Shown in pieces: positions 13,980-23,486 of a stretch of DNA of 64,000 nucleotides (positions within the stretch are counted from its first letter, which is position 1; each line of letters starts with the position of its first letter). Source of the stretch: Adineta vaga. Its lineage: Eukaryota; Rotifera. A program made the translations under genes and the position numbers. Below the pieces are notes generated by a model. That model made no database searches, had not been told where the DNA came from, and was given only the letters and a program-made list of their open reading frames with translations. The stretch covers positions 14,012,001 to 14,076,000 of the forward strand of contig CP075492.1 of NCBI GenBank assembly GCA_021613535.1, given 5' to 3'.

Positions 13980-14945
13980 TTAGTGATACCACGGTAAATA
14001 TCGTTTCAGTTTCTTTCCAACATCAATGAATGTTTGTCGGAAAACACTTCCACTAAGTGTATAAAGATAAAACGAGATACAATTTGGTACAAATATCATC
14101 AGAAGAAACATATTGAATAGAAATCCTTCGATGATTTGTTGCAAAAGAGATTTTTCATAATAGAATGTCCAAGTTATATAGAGGATCATCACAGCAAATG
14201 GTAAACTCAACAATGTGACGATGAATACTTGTAGAAGCAACATTATTGTTAGACTACTTTCACTTCTTCGATTTCTTGGAACAATCTGTTCACTCGTAGA
14301 ATTCTCTACTATCCTCCGTCTTTGACGAATATTTGCAATTGTCCAAAAGCCAAACAACAGCATGACTAGGATCGGAAGAATAACAATTAGAAATGCATGA
14401 GCAAGATTGATATACATTTGACATACATCTGATGTCGTGTAACATTTAATAGGAGTGCCAATTTGATTTGCATCGAAGCAAAAGAAAATCGCGATCCAAA
14501 CGAGAAATGAAAGAATACAAATTAGTATTATACAAAGATAAGCATTTTTGAGAGTGCTCATTTGTCGTCGATGAATGTTTGGAGATGAAACTAAATAACG
14601 ATCGACACTAGCGAAAGCTATAAACCATGATGCTATACATCGGGTACTAAATACAAGATACATCAGAAGTCGACAAAGTACTGATACTGTTTCGACTAGA
14701 TCTGCATTTTTGTTCCATCCATCGATAGACCGAGGTGTAAGCGTTGCAATACAAACGACCAAATTGATTATAGCTACAGCAAGAAAATAAACCGAACAAG
14801 GATTGGAACGAAGATTTCGTTGAGTAAATATGACACAATTACATAGGTTTCCAATAACACCCAATAGAAGAAGAAATATAGTGAGATACCGATTGATTTG
14901 TTGAGTTGCTGTTTCCAGCCGATTTGCAATAACAAATACGTCCAT
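13980..14945 (-). CDS. Rhodopsin-class GPCR, peptide-receptor-like
   Basis: This is an intronless 321-residue seven-helix protein. TM1 contains GVIGNLCNCVIF with the class-A GN motif, and TM2 starts at CSVYFLAVAIINL. The DRY-equivalent VDRYLVSS ends TM3, and TM6 carries SLPFAVMILY with the usual Pro. TM7 ends NCISFYLYTL, a degenerate NPxxY, followed by a short basic tail. The extracellular Cys pair expected of class A is present (VLCRLL before TM3 and KCYT in loop 2). It belongs to the FMRFamide-receptor-like set that is expanded in bdelloids; the ligand is unknown. It shares its layout with the other four receptors in this window. Confidence 0.85.
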   Translation of the reverse strand: MDVFVIANRLETATQQINRYLTIFLLLLGVIGNLCNCVIFTQRNLRSNPCSVYFLAVAIINLVVCIATLTPRSIDGWNKNADLVETVSVLCRLLMYLVFSTRCIASWFIAFASVDRYLVSSPNIHRRQMSTLKNAYLCIILICILSFLVWIAIFFCFDANQIGTPIKCYTTSDVCQMYINLAHAFLIVILPILVMLLFGFWTIANIRQRRRIVENSTSEQIVPRNRRSESSLTIMLLLQVFIVTLLSLPFAVMILYITWTFYYEKSLLQQIIEGFLFNMFLLMIFVPNCISFYLYTLSGSVFRQTFIDVGKKLKRYLPWYH

Positions 14946-15610
14946 TTTGTTGTCAAAAAATGAAGAAAATGAGAAGAAAAAAGCTTGTTATAGAATGTCG
15001 AAATAATGATGTGATATTATTTATGAGAATGCTCTCTATGATTTTATGCAGCAAGATATTTCCGTTCTTTCAATTGTTGTTAATTACTTTTTGTTTCTAG
15101 TTGAATGTACCATATTATTATTAACAAAATAACATAGTTTCTATCTACAGAAAAGCTAAAAATAGAACTTTATATATAATTTCCAGAGATTCTAAATTAG
15201 GTTGATTCTTCATCCATAGGACAAGTATTCCTTTCTATTATGCAAAAAACTATTGGTGAACAATAAACCTATTGATTACACCATGTTTTTCTTTTATAAT
15301 CTAAAAAAAATGCTCAGATGGGTGTGGGTGTGGATGTGAACAAAATAAATCCAAGATAACAACTATGTATAGCTTCTTATTTCCTATTCAAAAAAAGTAC
15401 AGAAATGTGCAAATGAGTAGAAAATCATGGATTTAAAAGGGTATAATCTGAACTATATTACAAAAGCAAGAAGTAAAGCATACTTCTGCACCGCTGCTAA
15501 TTATGAGGAATAGTAATCTTAATATTATTATTTCCTTTTTTTTACGCTCACATCACACTACAACAAGTGCAGATATTTTATTTAAATTAAGATTTGATTT
15601 CAATAACTAT
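14946..15610. other. Intergenic; contains a TGTGGG telomere-like tract
   Basis: No gene is seen here. At 15318-15338 there is a GGGTGTGGGTGTGG tract, two units of the bdelloid telomere word TGTGGG, embedded in AT-rich DNA. Confidence 0.5.
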
Positions 15611-16284
15611 TCAAGAATTATTCAAAGCGGCTTTTTCTTTCCTACGATTATGTTTTGAAGATCGTTTCGTTGATGAGTCAATAGATTCATCTACCAAAGG
15701 TAATCTATTATTTTCCCAAACAATGATCCATCCAAATCCCTTAGGACTAAATAGATCTTCGAATTCAATCAGCTTCGGTCCATCTGATACTGAATCTAAG
15801 ATATACCATGAGTCATCATGTTTTTTTGCACACCATATATGTCCATCATCGAAAATAATCACTGCTGCACAATCGTTGGATAAATTGTCTCTGAAAAACA
15901 AATGATTATTACACGTAGAACAAAAGTTTCATTATCTTTCATACTTCAATTCAGGAGGATTATCTAGAGAATAATATGAACTTGCCCTGTGAAGTTTGTT
16001 TAGAATAAAACTGACGATATTATCATTTGAATGAATGAAGAAAAATTCACGACTTCCTGGACAATGATACTTTTTATCAAATTCATCACAATATTCGAAG
16101 AATCTAGAAAAAAAGATGAGTTTCAAATGAAGAATGTTCTTCATGTGTAATCTTACTTTTCTTTAGTAAGAATTGATTGTCCCAATGCATTGTTGATTGC
16201 ATGCATTCGACAGCCATTAAGAACTCTTTGTTTTTCGAAATAGAGAGATCGTACGACTGTAAATTTCTTTCTATTCTTACTCAT
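15611..16284 (-). CDS. Josephin-like cysteine protease (putative deubiquitinase), three exons
   Basis: Exons 16157-16284, 15945-16103 and 15611-15890 join in phase through introns of 53 and 54 nt to give 188 residues, starting MSKNRKK. The N-terminus carries EKQ, then Cys25 in NGCRMHAINNALG, matching the Josephin pattern of an oxyanion Gln followed by C-x2-H-x2-NN-x-L. His113 lies in FDDGHIWCAKK and Asp128 in WYILDS, 15 residues later, the same His-to-Asn spacing as in ataxin-3. This gives a plausible Cys-His-Asp triad. Josephins cleave ubiquitin chains; substrate and polarity here are inferred. The C-terminus is basic (KRSSKHNRRKEK). No ubiquitin-interacting motifs are present. The gene lies 90 nt from an inverted-repeat element on its 5' side. 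A non-Josephin papain-fold peptidase is the main alternative. Confidence 0.65.
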
Positions 16285-16373
16285 GATTTTCTTTTATTAA
16301 ATACTAAACGTTGTTATAGCAAACGTGCTACAATATTTATGATGGATTGATTAATTCGTTTAGGCTTGTATTT

Positions 16374-16535
16374 ATTTGAGCAATAAAAATATTGGAATGA
16401 GCAATAATTAAAACATGATTTAGCAGAAACTTTCGAGCAATAAGAAAACATTATATGAGCAATTTTATAATATTAAATGAACAATAAATAGTTTATTACA
16501 TAACAATATTAATTTCATACTTGAGCAATAAAAAA
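16374..16535. repeat. Left arm: degenerate GAGCAATAA repeats
   Basis: At least five copies of (T)GAGCAATAA or GAACAATAA are spaced about 20-40 bp apart on the plus strand. They are inverted relative to the right arm. Confidence 0.7.
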
Positions 16536-16605
16536 GAAAAAAACTAAATTATTTTTCTTTACAATTGGCAAGAAAAAAAAAGAAAAATGGAATACATATA
16601 ACTAA

Positions 16606-16830
16606 TCATTCAATTAAAAAAGCTTTTTTTGCTTTCGATGGTCTGCCTCTTTTTCTTTTTGTACCAATTTCTACATTTTTTGCCTCAGGTGGAGGTTTGC
16701 AATATTTCAATCCAATGGACATACCAATGGTGTGCTTGCAAATATAGTTTTTCATGAATGATGGACAGGTGCAAGGTATGGATGTGGGTGTCTTTGTTAT
16801 ATTCAGACCTACCCTCACCCTCACACCCAC
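16606..16830 (-). pseudogene. SWIM zinc-finger fragment, probably from a transposase-like protein
   Basis: A 74-codon ORF contains CTCPSF...ICKH, the CxCxnCxH ligand set of a SWIM finger, followed by GLKYCKPPPEA and the basic GRPSKAKKA tail. That tail is typical of SWIM proteins linked to MULE-like transposases. The upstream catalytic part is absent. The apparent N-terminus is translated from GGGTG-rich low-complexity DNA. It lies inside an inverted-repeat element, so it is likely the leftover of an autonomous parent. Confidence 0.6.
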
Positions 16831-16980
16831 ACTACACCCTCATCCTCATTATTACTTGAAGATTGCATTTCCATGTCATTTTCAGAATCAGACATATAGT
16901 CTGGTACACGTTTCGATTGAGCCGTTTTGTATTGAATGAAAGGGTTATTATTGTTCTTTTTATATACATATTGTTTTATT

Positions 16981-17121
16981 CAAATTAATTATTGTTCATT
17001 CCGTCTAATTATCCCTCATTCAGAATAATTATCGCCCATTCATTATATATACTGCGCATTCATGATATTTATTGATCATTCATTATACATATTGCTCATT
17101 CAGTATATTTATTGCTCAAAT
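16981..17121. repeat. Right arm: tandem ~20-bp repeats
   Basis: Read on the minus strand from 17121, the units begin TTTGAGCAATAAA, ATGAGCAATATG, ATGATCAATAAA, ATGCGCAGTATA, ATGGGCGATAAT, ATGAGGGATAAT and ATGAACAATAAT. The period is 20-21 bp and divergence grows inward. Confidence 0.8.
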
Positions 17122-17153
17122 TGATTATTAAAAACATGATTATCCACTTGCAG

Positions 17154-17500
17154 TCGCCGATTTTCGTAGCATCGATGTGTTGAATGATCTTATTCCAACG
17201 ACACTCGTCTATCCACCTCCATCACCTAATGGAGAAACTTATTCTATTGCTTATAATCCACAACATCGATGGTATTACTGGTCAAAGATGACACCAGATG
17301 AAGTGATGCTATTAAAATGTTATGATAGTGCCAGTCAAGCACTCTCAACGGTGAAAGAAAGCGCTGCACAAGTAGACGAAACATTATTACGTGATGTAGC
17401 TGGCTTAACGCCGCATACTGCCTTTTTTGATGCTCAAGGTGCAAAGGAAGGACCAAGTAGAAATTCCATTGAAGTACGAGCTCTTGTTTTTTATAATTAA
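17154..17500 (+). pseudogene. Orphan 3' exon of an AsaB/CmcJ-like oxidoreductase
   Basis: A good acceptor (CTTGCAG, ending 17153) opens an exon of about 115 codons. Its sequence has the C-terminal hallmarks of the AsaB/CmcJ/NvfI family: FRSID, LVYPPP, GETYSIAYNPQHRWYYWSKM, PDEVMLLKCYDS, TPHTAF and SIEVRALVF. These enzymes occur mainly in fungi and bacteria, in secondary metabolism. The N-terminal two-thirds is missing. Immediately upstream is an inverted-repeat element and then an oppositely oriented gene. An AATAAA lies about 20 nt after the stop. It is best read as the end of a gene cut by insertion or rearrangement, probably of horizontal origin. Confidence 0.7.
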
Positions 17501-17519
17501 ATATTGCAGTTTTTCACCG

Positions 17520-17525
17520 AATAAA
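17520..17525 (+). promoter_or_regulatory. Candidate polyadenylation signal AATAAA
   Basis: A consensus hexamer lies 20 nt downstream of the stop codon of the AsaB-like exon. Confidence 0.45.
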
Positions 17526-17680
17526 ATTTCAAGATATCGTAGATAGACATTGAATCACACAAATGTATTTGCGACAGAACCTTTATTAAGTTTTTATTAT
17601 CTTGTCGGATGTATTATACTCAGCTTAATTTCAGTTTATTAGATATTTATTCAACTATATATATATATACACTCAAGTTA

Positions 17681-20600
17681 TTATGCTGTTTCTTCGACGA
17701 TTATATTTTGTTTTATGAATGTTTCTTTCGGCGCATTGACATAGACAAATCGTTGGATGACAGGACCTTTTTGTCGTCGTCGTTCTGCCTGTTTAGTACG
17801 TCGTAATCGTTCTCGTTCTTCACGAACAGGATCAATACCAAAACCATATTTTAAAATATCCATAACAATTACAAATATTGCAACACAAGCTAAAGCAATA
17901 ACAACAATATACGCAAATGATTTTGATATAGTTTTAAGAACAATAATCTTCTTTGAAATAATTTCACAATGACGACCAGAGTAACTATTACTCAAACATT
18001 CACATTTAAAATCTCGTAGTAATGGCCGACATACACCATTATTTAGACATGTAATATTATGACAATAATTCGTCATTGATTCACAATTTTTACCTTGTCA
18101 ACCATCATTACATTTACAACGAAATGTTGTATCCGATGTTTGATTACATGCACCTATAAAGAAATCAAACGAAATGCATTCTGTTGTCATACAAGTAATT
18201 AGATAAGCAAAATACCATGATATAAACATGTGTACGGTTTGCAAAGTCGATGATCTATTTCACAATGCGTGCCACTAAAACCAGATAGGCATGAACAATT
18301 ATAACCACGCAGATTTGTTGTTGTATTAGTACAAGTTCCATTGTTTTGACATGGATTGGATATGTTACATATGTGATTAGGAATACTACAGTTGAGACCA
18401 ATATACCTGGAATCAGTACATTTTGCTGCAATAAAAATGTCCGATGAATATTTATCTATAAGATTATACTGAGAAGGGTATTGGATTCGAAAATAAATTG
18501 AAGTTACCTGATACTGATTCTATTTTAGATGTAGTGATTACTTTTGTTGTTAAATCGAGCAAAGTAGTCGTTCCAACGTTGACTGTACTTATCATACTCG
18601 ATTGTGAAATAGTAGTGGCATCTAGATAAATTGCATGAAGAAAATTCGAAAATTTGTGGGATGCTTACCACAAGAATTTGTTGCTAAAAGAAACTTTTGA
18701 ATACGATTATTGTCTCGATCGGTAACAAACATATTGCCATGACTATCGAATGCCAGAGTCTGTGGAAAGCTCAGTTGAGATGATTTGGAACCCGCACCAC
18801 CAGAACACCCAACTAAACATCGAAAACCATAAGGTCCCGAACCAACTATTTGATGATTTTTCTCATCTACGATATATAAATAATGATCAAAGTCTAATAT
18901 AACTCCAGTAGGGCAATCGAGATCAATAGTTTCTAATGCTCCATTTCCAGCTACAGTTATTCCAGTTCGATTACCAGATTTGAATAGTTGAATTCGATTA
19001 TTACCACAATCAGCTACGTATAGAGCAAAATCTGTGTCAACAAAAATGCCACGAGGGCTGTCCAGCATATTTGGCTGTGCTCCTGCAGATCCAGTACCGG
19101 CTGCAATAGTTGATACGTTAGTATTAATAGTAAGTGACTGTTGCACAACTTTAGCTTCTTCGTCAACCGAACAGTAGAGATCATTATTGGTATCAATAAA
19201 AAGTCCAAAACATCGATGGGTAACATTTAATAATCGAAAATTAAGGTGTGCATTTTCTGACCAAATATTTACTTGCTTATTAATGCCATTCTCGACATAA
19301 ATATCTCCGTTGAACGTGACGAACAGACTGTACGGGTTAGATAAATTGCCAGAAATATGTTTTGATGAAGTATTACTTCCTTCAGGCCACACTGTTACTT
19401 CATTTCGCGTGTATCCAGCAATATACACAGTATTGTTTACATCGATAAAGATTCCACGTGGACTTGTATCAACGATATTACTGCCGGCGAAAGTAATTCC
19501 ATCAGGTTTCCACGATGGAAATGAACAGAATTTCGGTTGATTGAATGAAACACCTGTGAATCGATCAAGCGTTGTTTTTTGACATCTTTTCAGTCGGCAT
19601 ACAAATCACTTAAACATACCTGTATTGCTATAACTTATTAGTATAGGTGGTGTCAAATTGATCGTTGAACAAATTTCTAGAAACAAAGAGGAAGACTACT
19701 GTGCTGATATGAAAAATACTTTGAAATTACCATTTTGTACAGTTGTTGCTATTATCGGTTGTTTTGACACCATTGTATCTAGAAAAAAAGACTTTATTTT
19801 AATAGTTACTGCAGAACATCGTCTTATGTTTTCGCTTTGTACACAATCATTATTGTACATGTATTAGAGAATATCTTATGATGTTTACCACATGAGTTTG
19901 ATGTTAAAAGAAATTTTTGAATACGACTATTATACGCATCAGTAACAAAGATATTTCCTTCCTTGTCGAAAGCAAGAGCATATGGATGATTCAGTCCATC
20001 GGCTGTTGATACACCTTGTTTGTCACATCCAAATAGACATTGAAGACCTTTCGGCCCTGATCTCATAATACGATGATTATTACGATCAGCGATATACAAG
20101 TAATTATTGCTATCAAGAACAATTGCAGTAGGACAATGAAGTATTGTATTTTCATTGGCTTCATTTCCAACAACGGTGATACCATTCAGCTGTCCAAATA
20201 CAAAAAACTGAATTCTGTTGTTGCCACAATCTGCTACATATAAATTGAAATCGAAATCAACGAAAATTCCGTGTGGTCGATTCAGCTCGCAAGATGTTGA
20301 TCCAACTTTGTTTTTTACGCCGGCGACGATTGTTGGTAAGTTGTTGATACTATCATTAAGTGATCTTTGTTCAACTATGTGAAGATCACGTATAGAACAG
20401 TACAATGTGTTGTTAATATCGATGAAGAGACCAAAACATCTTCCACTGACGGACGTTATGCTGGTTTTTTTTGATTCGTCTAATGAGTATTTATTTAGTT
20501 GGCGATTATTACCGTCTTCTATATAAATATCACCGGTCAGAGTAACAAATAAACTATTCGGATTATTTGTAACAATTATACATGAAGGTGATTTTGTACT

Positions 20601-20943
20601 TTCATTAGACCACACTAAAAGCTTGTGTCCATTATAATCAAGTACATAAATGTTATTGTTAATAGTAATAAATATGTTATTATCTCCAGAATTGATTTTT
20701 GTACCGTTACTAAATGTCACAGCCGCTGAATTCCAAGTTGCATTTGCACACAATTTAGGCCGATTATAAGGAACAACTAAAAAGTGATTCAGTGGAGAAA
20801 ATAGGTTGTGACTCTGTATTAAATTAGGCAAATCTTTCTCGTACCTAACTTTTATATCTAATTGATAAAAATTATAGTTGGGAATTACTTACCAGGATCG
20901 CCATCAATGACTGCTAATATGAATAACCATATCACGAAATAAT
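17681..20943 (-). pseudogene. Double-NHL, EGF, single-pass membrane protein with an in-frame stop
   Basis: Eight exons (ending 20893; 19889-20776; 19731-19778; 19620-19676; 18669-19553; 18508-18621; 18216-18425; 17681-18153) join at phase-1 introns throughout. Exons 2 and 5 each encode about 296 residues of NHL beta-propeller with repeated LYVADCGNNRIQ-type blades, and they are clearly duplicates. Short Thr-rich linkers follow, then EGF modules (CQNNGTC, CLNNGVC), a transmembrane helix (YIVVIALACVAIFVIV) and a basic cytoplasmic tail. It is probably a surface adhesion or recognition protein. Exon 1 encodes a hydrophobic leader (WLFILAVIDGD) but no in-frame ATG is visible. A TGA at 18098-18100 replaces the usual aromatic (Trp) of an EGF (CNDG-stop-QGKNC), which would remove the membrane anchor. 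Confidence 0.8.
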
Positions 20944-21620
20944 TTGTTCGTATAACATTGCGTAATAGTTGTCACTAGTTCTTTTTTTGTATGTTAATGG
21001 TCGAGAAAATGACTTTATGTTCAGTATTTTTCTTTCCTATCCGTATTTCAGTTATTGCTAGTGAGAAAATAAATATCAGTTAGAATTTAAATATTGAAAT
21101 TGCATTTTTTCTCCTATCTTCTATAGAAATTAATTTGAAATCATGGTTCTTCTTTTATTGTATCAATTACATCGTGCATAGATAGCAGTCGTGTTGTTTA
21201 TCAACTGAGATTTTATTTCCATGTTTTTCTTTCTACTGACGTCAATTTAGTTCTTTTTTGTTATAGTGCTTTAATAAAGAATTGCAACTAAATATGCAAT
21301 TTCCTTTTGTTGCCGCTATGCCGAATAAAAATAAATAAAAAATTATGTTGAAAAGTGAATGTGAATGATACATTTAAACTATGCTCTCGTTCATCTTGAG
21401 GGTGATCTTCTAGTAAATGTTCTTTCAACAAAAACAATTTCTTGGTAGTGAATTTGAATGTTCTTCTTATTCTTTATATATATGTATATCAATAATATAT
21501 AATCAAATTGATTGTAATTAACAACAAAAATAAAATATATTAGAGAATTTATTGATTAGAATTGAAGAAAAGCAATTAAACGCCATGTCTATGTATAATA
21601 ATTAGAATGGAAAGTGTTAA
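20944..21620. other. Intergenic
   Basis: AT-rich spacer between two minus-strand genes. It should contain the promoter of the NHL/EGF gene. No coding or structural feature is seen. Confidence 0.45.
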
Positions 21621-22616
21621 CTATTTCCAACATCGTAAGTTGACTCGATGTAAAAGATTTAGTAGTTCTTTGCGATACATACTAGCCGTTAATGTAAAGA
21701 TATAGAAGTTGATCTAAAAAGAAGAAGAAAACTTATTTAAATGAATTCCTTCATCACAAGATCAAATCAATCATACCGCTTGACTAAGATTAAGTGTAAT
21801 ATAGGTCATTTGTTGAACAAATCGAAATATCGTATTTGCTGTAAGTGTTGGTCGTATAGCTGCAATAATAAGTACAAGATGATATGGTAAAGCAAGAAAA
21901 GCATAGCATAGAATATGTACAAATAACATAAATAATAATTGAGTATCTCCTCGTGTACGTCGTCTTTCTGTTGTTGCCATTGTTATTGTAGTAGTAGTAG
22001 TCATAATTGGTTGAACTCTTCGATTTCGAGCTCGAATATTATAACTTGTACCCAATCCAAAAAGAATAACGATAAAAATAGCAAAAAAATAATACGCTGC
22101 TGTAAAAAAAGGAAAAAAATCAGTATAAAAACCAGGCTCTGGTCGACATGATGTTCCAATGAGTGTGTATCGAAAAGTCATATGAATATAAGCCATAGAT
22201 GTGATGAAAATGACAACTGGAATAACTATATAAGCTATTCGAACATGAGAACTCAAACGACGTATGTTTGCATTGATTGAACTTGAAAAAAATCGATCGA
22301 TTGTAATACAAGCTGTAAAATATGGAGCTAAATTATAAATAACATAGAGTACAAATGTTCGAAAACGACAGTACTCAAGAGATGTACGTGTGCCATTTAA
22401 AATAGGAAATAATATTGTTAACCACTGAACGAATGTGCCAAAAGTAAGAATAACAAGACCATTAATAGATGCGGCCAGAAAATAAACTGAGCATGAACGA
22501 TGAAGTGCAGGACGTAAGAAGATAAATAGATTTAGAACATTACCAATAATACCAGATATAGTTATAATTGGTAGAAGATATAAATTTATATTATAAGATA
22601 TACTCGATAAATCCAT
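21621..22616 (-). CDS. Rhodopsin-class GPCR, two exons
   Basis: Exon 1 (21777-22616) ends in TM7 at LNLSQA. A 63-nt intron (GTATGA...TTTTTAG) leads to exon 2 (21621-21713), which supplies INFYIFTLTASMYRKELL and a short tail, about 310 residues in all. TM1 has SGIIGNVLNLFIF and TM2 CSVYFLAASINGL. The TM3 end is IDRFFSS, with F in place of Tyr of DRY. The third intracellular loop contains a Thr/Met run (TTTTTITMATT) and RRR. The intron inside TM7 is shared in type, not position, with the receptor at 35.6-36.7 kb. It is a peptide-receptor-like member of the bdelloid expansion; the ligand is unknown. Confidence 0.85.
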
Positions 22617-23486
22617 TTCTCCTTTATAAAATGTAGAAGAAACTCGATTAAATTCAGATTATATATATATATATATATATATATGTGTTGAAAGGTATGA
22701 CAGTATGAATGTAGTCTCTTTCATTCTTATCATGCCTAGATTTTGACAATGATCTCATTAATTACATATACAATTAATGCTGTTTGACATGGGATTCATC
22801 AAATAAAAGAAGAATCATTTTCTATAGAAAATCAGTCGTCGTTCGTAATTAAAGACTGACTTTGCAGGAGATTACGGAATCATTATTTGATAATGATAGA
22901 CAGTATTGAATGAAAATGACTTCTTTATTATGTAGTGTTTTATATTGAAAAAAATGTGTACTTTTTGGTTGTCATTATGTAAAAAAGTAAGAGAGAGTTC
23001 TCTGAGTTTAATGGAACAAATAAATGCATTGTAGAATCAAATATCGACATATTAGAAAACAAATTCAATAGATTGGTCAGATCATAGTGATACTATCAAA
23101 GTAGTATTTGACACACCTCTATGTATAATTGAAAAACAGAAGAATCTGTTTTTTTTTTATGGTGATTGTTATATGAATACGTCATCTATCGAAACGAATA
23201 GAAATTATGTTTGACACATTTACGAGAATTACCAGTGTTGTTTCTCTGTTACAAGATATTGTTGAAATGATAATAGAAAAAGAAAAAGAAATACTGTTGA
23301 TAATTGTAGACTAGGAAAGAACAATCTTTATGCTATCCAACTGTCGTGTTCTCAGGTAACGATGATTCACATGAGTTGAGAAGTTGGAAAAAGAATAATA
23401 CAAGCATGAGTAATAAATAAAAATTCCCACTGAGTAACACGTCTATTATTCGACTGCATTGTGACTTAAAATATACAACTATATTC
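22617..23486. other. Divergent intergenic region with AT microsatellite
   Basis: This separates a minus-strand GPCR from the plus-strand RdRP, so it should hold both promoters. A pure (AT)12 run occupies about 22661-22684. No gene is seen. Confidence 0.5.
22661..22684. repeat. (AT)n microsatellite
   Basis: Uninterrupted AT dinucleotides, about 12 units, 45 nt upstream of the GPCR start. Confidence 0.9.

Larger units (their letters stand above)
16374..17121. mobile_element. Inverted-repeat element with 20-bp subterminal repeats and SWIM remnant
   Basis: The two ends are inverted copies: the left end begins ATTTGAGCAATAAA (16374) and the right end is its reverse complement, ending at 17121. 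The right arm (about 16981-17121) consists of six or seven head-to-tail copies of a unit close to 20 bp with core ATGAGCAATA and a trailing TGA. The left arm (about 16374-16535) carries looser 20-40 bp copies in the opposite orientation. Between the arms lie a SWIM zinc-finger fragment and GGGTG-rich DNA. This looks like a non-autonomous foldback or MULE-type element (inference). No clear target-site duplication was found. Confidence 0.7.

Noticed and set aside
16754-16939. Plus-strand ORF rich in Pro/His/Thr
   Set aside because: It is the antisense reading of GGGTG-rich DNA overlapping the SWIM fragment.
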